A stretch of 58,086 nucleotides of DNA from CALNBC01 sp050945915 (GTDB lineage Bacteria; Bacillota; Clostridia; Christensenellales; CALWSW01), in NCBI GenBank assembly GCA_050945915.1, contig JBMNTV010000005.1, positions 1-58,086 on the forward strand. The letters run 5' to 3'. This document shows positions 57,249 through 58,086 of this stretch, piece after piece. A program made the translations under genes and the position numbers. The notes under the pieces are model-generated. The model searched no databases and was not told the DNA's origin. It was given only the letters and a program-made list of their open reading frames with translations. The number at the start of each line of letters is the position of its first letter. Position 1 is the stretch's first letter.

Positions 57249-58086
57249 TTACTCCTGGGGTTGGAAGAAGCCGTCCCCGGGCTGTGCAGGCTGGGGGGAG
57301 GCGTCGATATTGTTCATGTCGCCGATGATCAGTTCGACCTCCATGACTTCGCCTGCGCGCCAGATGGTGAGTTTCAGCGGATCCCCCACTCTGCGGGATT
57401 TGATCGCCCCGGAGAGCTCGGCAAAGGTGGTAATGCTCTTCCCTTCTACGCCCACGATGACGTCGTCCACCATGATTCCCGCCACTCCCGCAGGACCATT
57501 GGCGTAAACAGTGGAAACATACACGCCCTGCGGCACCTGCAGCTCTTCGGAGAGGAACTGGGTGACCTCATACCCCTGAATGCCGATGGCCGGGTGGGGA
57601 ATGTAGCCGTACTGAATGAGCTGGCTGACGACGGGCAGCGCATCGTTGATGGGGATGGCATAGCCCAACCCTTCCGCGGAAATCGCGTTGCCGTAATCGT
57701 CATAGCCGGCGACGATGGTCTTCATCGTGACGATGCCGATCACCTCGCCCCGCTCGTTGATCAGCGGGCCGCCGCTGTTTCCCGGGTTTACTGCCGCGTT
57801 GGTTTGAATATAGTTCTGGACCCTGCCGTCGGTGTTGATTTCCCGGTCCAGCCCGCTGATGATGCCGTTCGTGCAGGTCAGCTTCAGGGTGCCCAGGGGA
57901 TCGCCGATGGCCACTGCCGTGTCGCCGATGCGAAGGGCCGAAGAATCGCCCAGGGCAGATGGCTTCAGATTGGTGGCATCGATGGCTTTTAGCACGGCGA
58001 GGTCCATCGTTGCGTCCGTTCCCACGATCTCCGCCTCGTATTCCACGCCTTCACAGGTGACGTAAACCTTATCCACCCCGGCGATG
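57249..58086 (-). CDS. HtrA/DegP-type serine protease, C-terminal part, cut by window edge
   Basis: The coding frame runs off the right edge (upstream residues IAG precede VDKVYVT), so at least 278 residues of a longer protease are seen. The catalytic Asp (ATMDLAVLK) and Ser (NPGNSGGPL) are present; the catalytic His lies beyond the window. A PDZ domain follows (about IGIQGYEV to VELIIGD), with a short Pro/Gln-rich tail. HtrA proteases are usually membrane-anchored and handle misfolded exported proteins. GTG at 58076 is internal, not a start. Confidence 0.94.
   Translation of the reverse strand, partial: IAGVDKVYVTCEGVEYEAEIVGTDATMDLAVLKAIDATNLKPSALGDSSALRIGDTAVAIGDPLGTLKLTCTNGIISGLDREINTDGRVQNYIQTNAAVNPGNSGGPLINERGEVIGIVTMKTIVAGYDDYGNAISAEGLGYAIPINDALPVVSQLIQYGYIPHPAIGIQGYEVTQFLSEELQVPQGVYVSTVYANGPAGVAGIMVDDVIVGVEGKSITTFAELSGAIKSRRVGDPLKLTIWRAGEVMEVELIIGDMNNIDASPQPAQPGDGFFQPQE

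Overview
This window reads as a chromosomal segment of a spore-forming, anaerobic member of the Bacillota, most likely class Clostridia. The evidence is gerW/ytfJ, a spoIVFA-spoIVFB pair, a ferredoxin-linked 2-oxoacid oxidoreductase, cdaA-cdaR, a CIRCE-controlled groESL, strong AGGAGG-type ribosome sites and many TTG starts. By eye the base composition is moderately GC rich. A finer placement (for example Christensenellales) is only a guess. No prophage, insertion sequence or CRISPR array is visible.

Layout. 1-5.2 kb: miaB-ylbF-mutS-mutL on the minus strand from one promoter, with mutL cut by the window edge and frameshifted in a G tract. 5.2-6.1 kb: an eight-gene tRNA operon with promoter and terminator. 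6.1-7.1 kb: no protein gene, but a well-bounded minus-strand candidate structured RNA. 7-19 kb: a secreted CAP protein, a superoxide dismutase, a sporulation and wall cluster (DUF2953, gerW, D,D-carboxypeptidase, rluB, a catalytically stripped phosphoesterase), rsfS and a nadD-yqeK fusion, yhbY, obgE, nth and two small unknown genes. 19-23.5 kb: hflX with an N-terminal JAMM-like motif, and a tightly coupled glycosyltransferase / HAD / polytopic membrane protein trio. 23.5-28.5 kb: a four-subunit 2-oxoacid:ferredoxin oxidoreductase operon beside a MinD-like ATPase and a COG2509-type flavoprotein. 28.5-32 kb: cdaR-cdaA (c-di-AMP synthesis), a small Spo0E-like gene, DUF3006 and a MarR regulator with a palindrome in its leader. 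32-36 kb: dnaX-ybaB-recR and a lipoprotein with a duplicated domain. 36-40.5 kb: guaB, DUF554, an OGG-type glycosylase and the rplU-prp-rpmA ribosomal operon with a leader RNA. 40.4-48.4 kb: an RNase E/G, two radical-SAM-associated genes, spoIVFB-spoIVFA, rodA and a binding-protein-like lipoprotein. 48.7-53.3 kb: an acyl-adenylating ligase / carrier-protein fusion and groESL. 53.5-58.1 kb: dCMP deaminase, an unexplained 650-base gap, a GT4-rmlA-rmlC sugar operon and an htrA-like protease cut by the window edge.

Most genes are housekeeping. The items most worth a second look are the ligase-carrier protein ending in a fragment of an alpha-oxoamine synthase, the orphan structured RNA, the JAMM-like motif on HflX, the dead phosphoesterase, the GT2/HAD/membrane trio, and the mutL frameshift. 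Start sites were chosen by ribosome-site spacing and family N termini, so several coordinates are shorter than the longest open frame.
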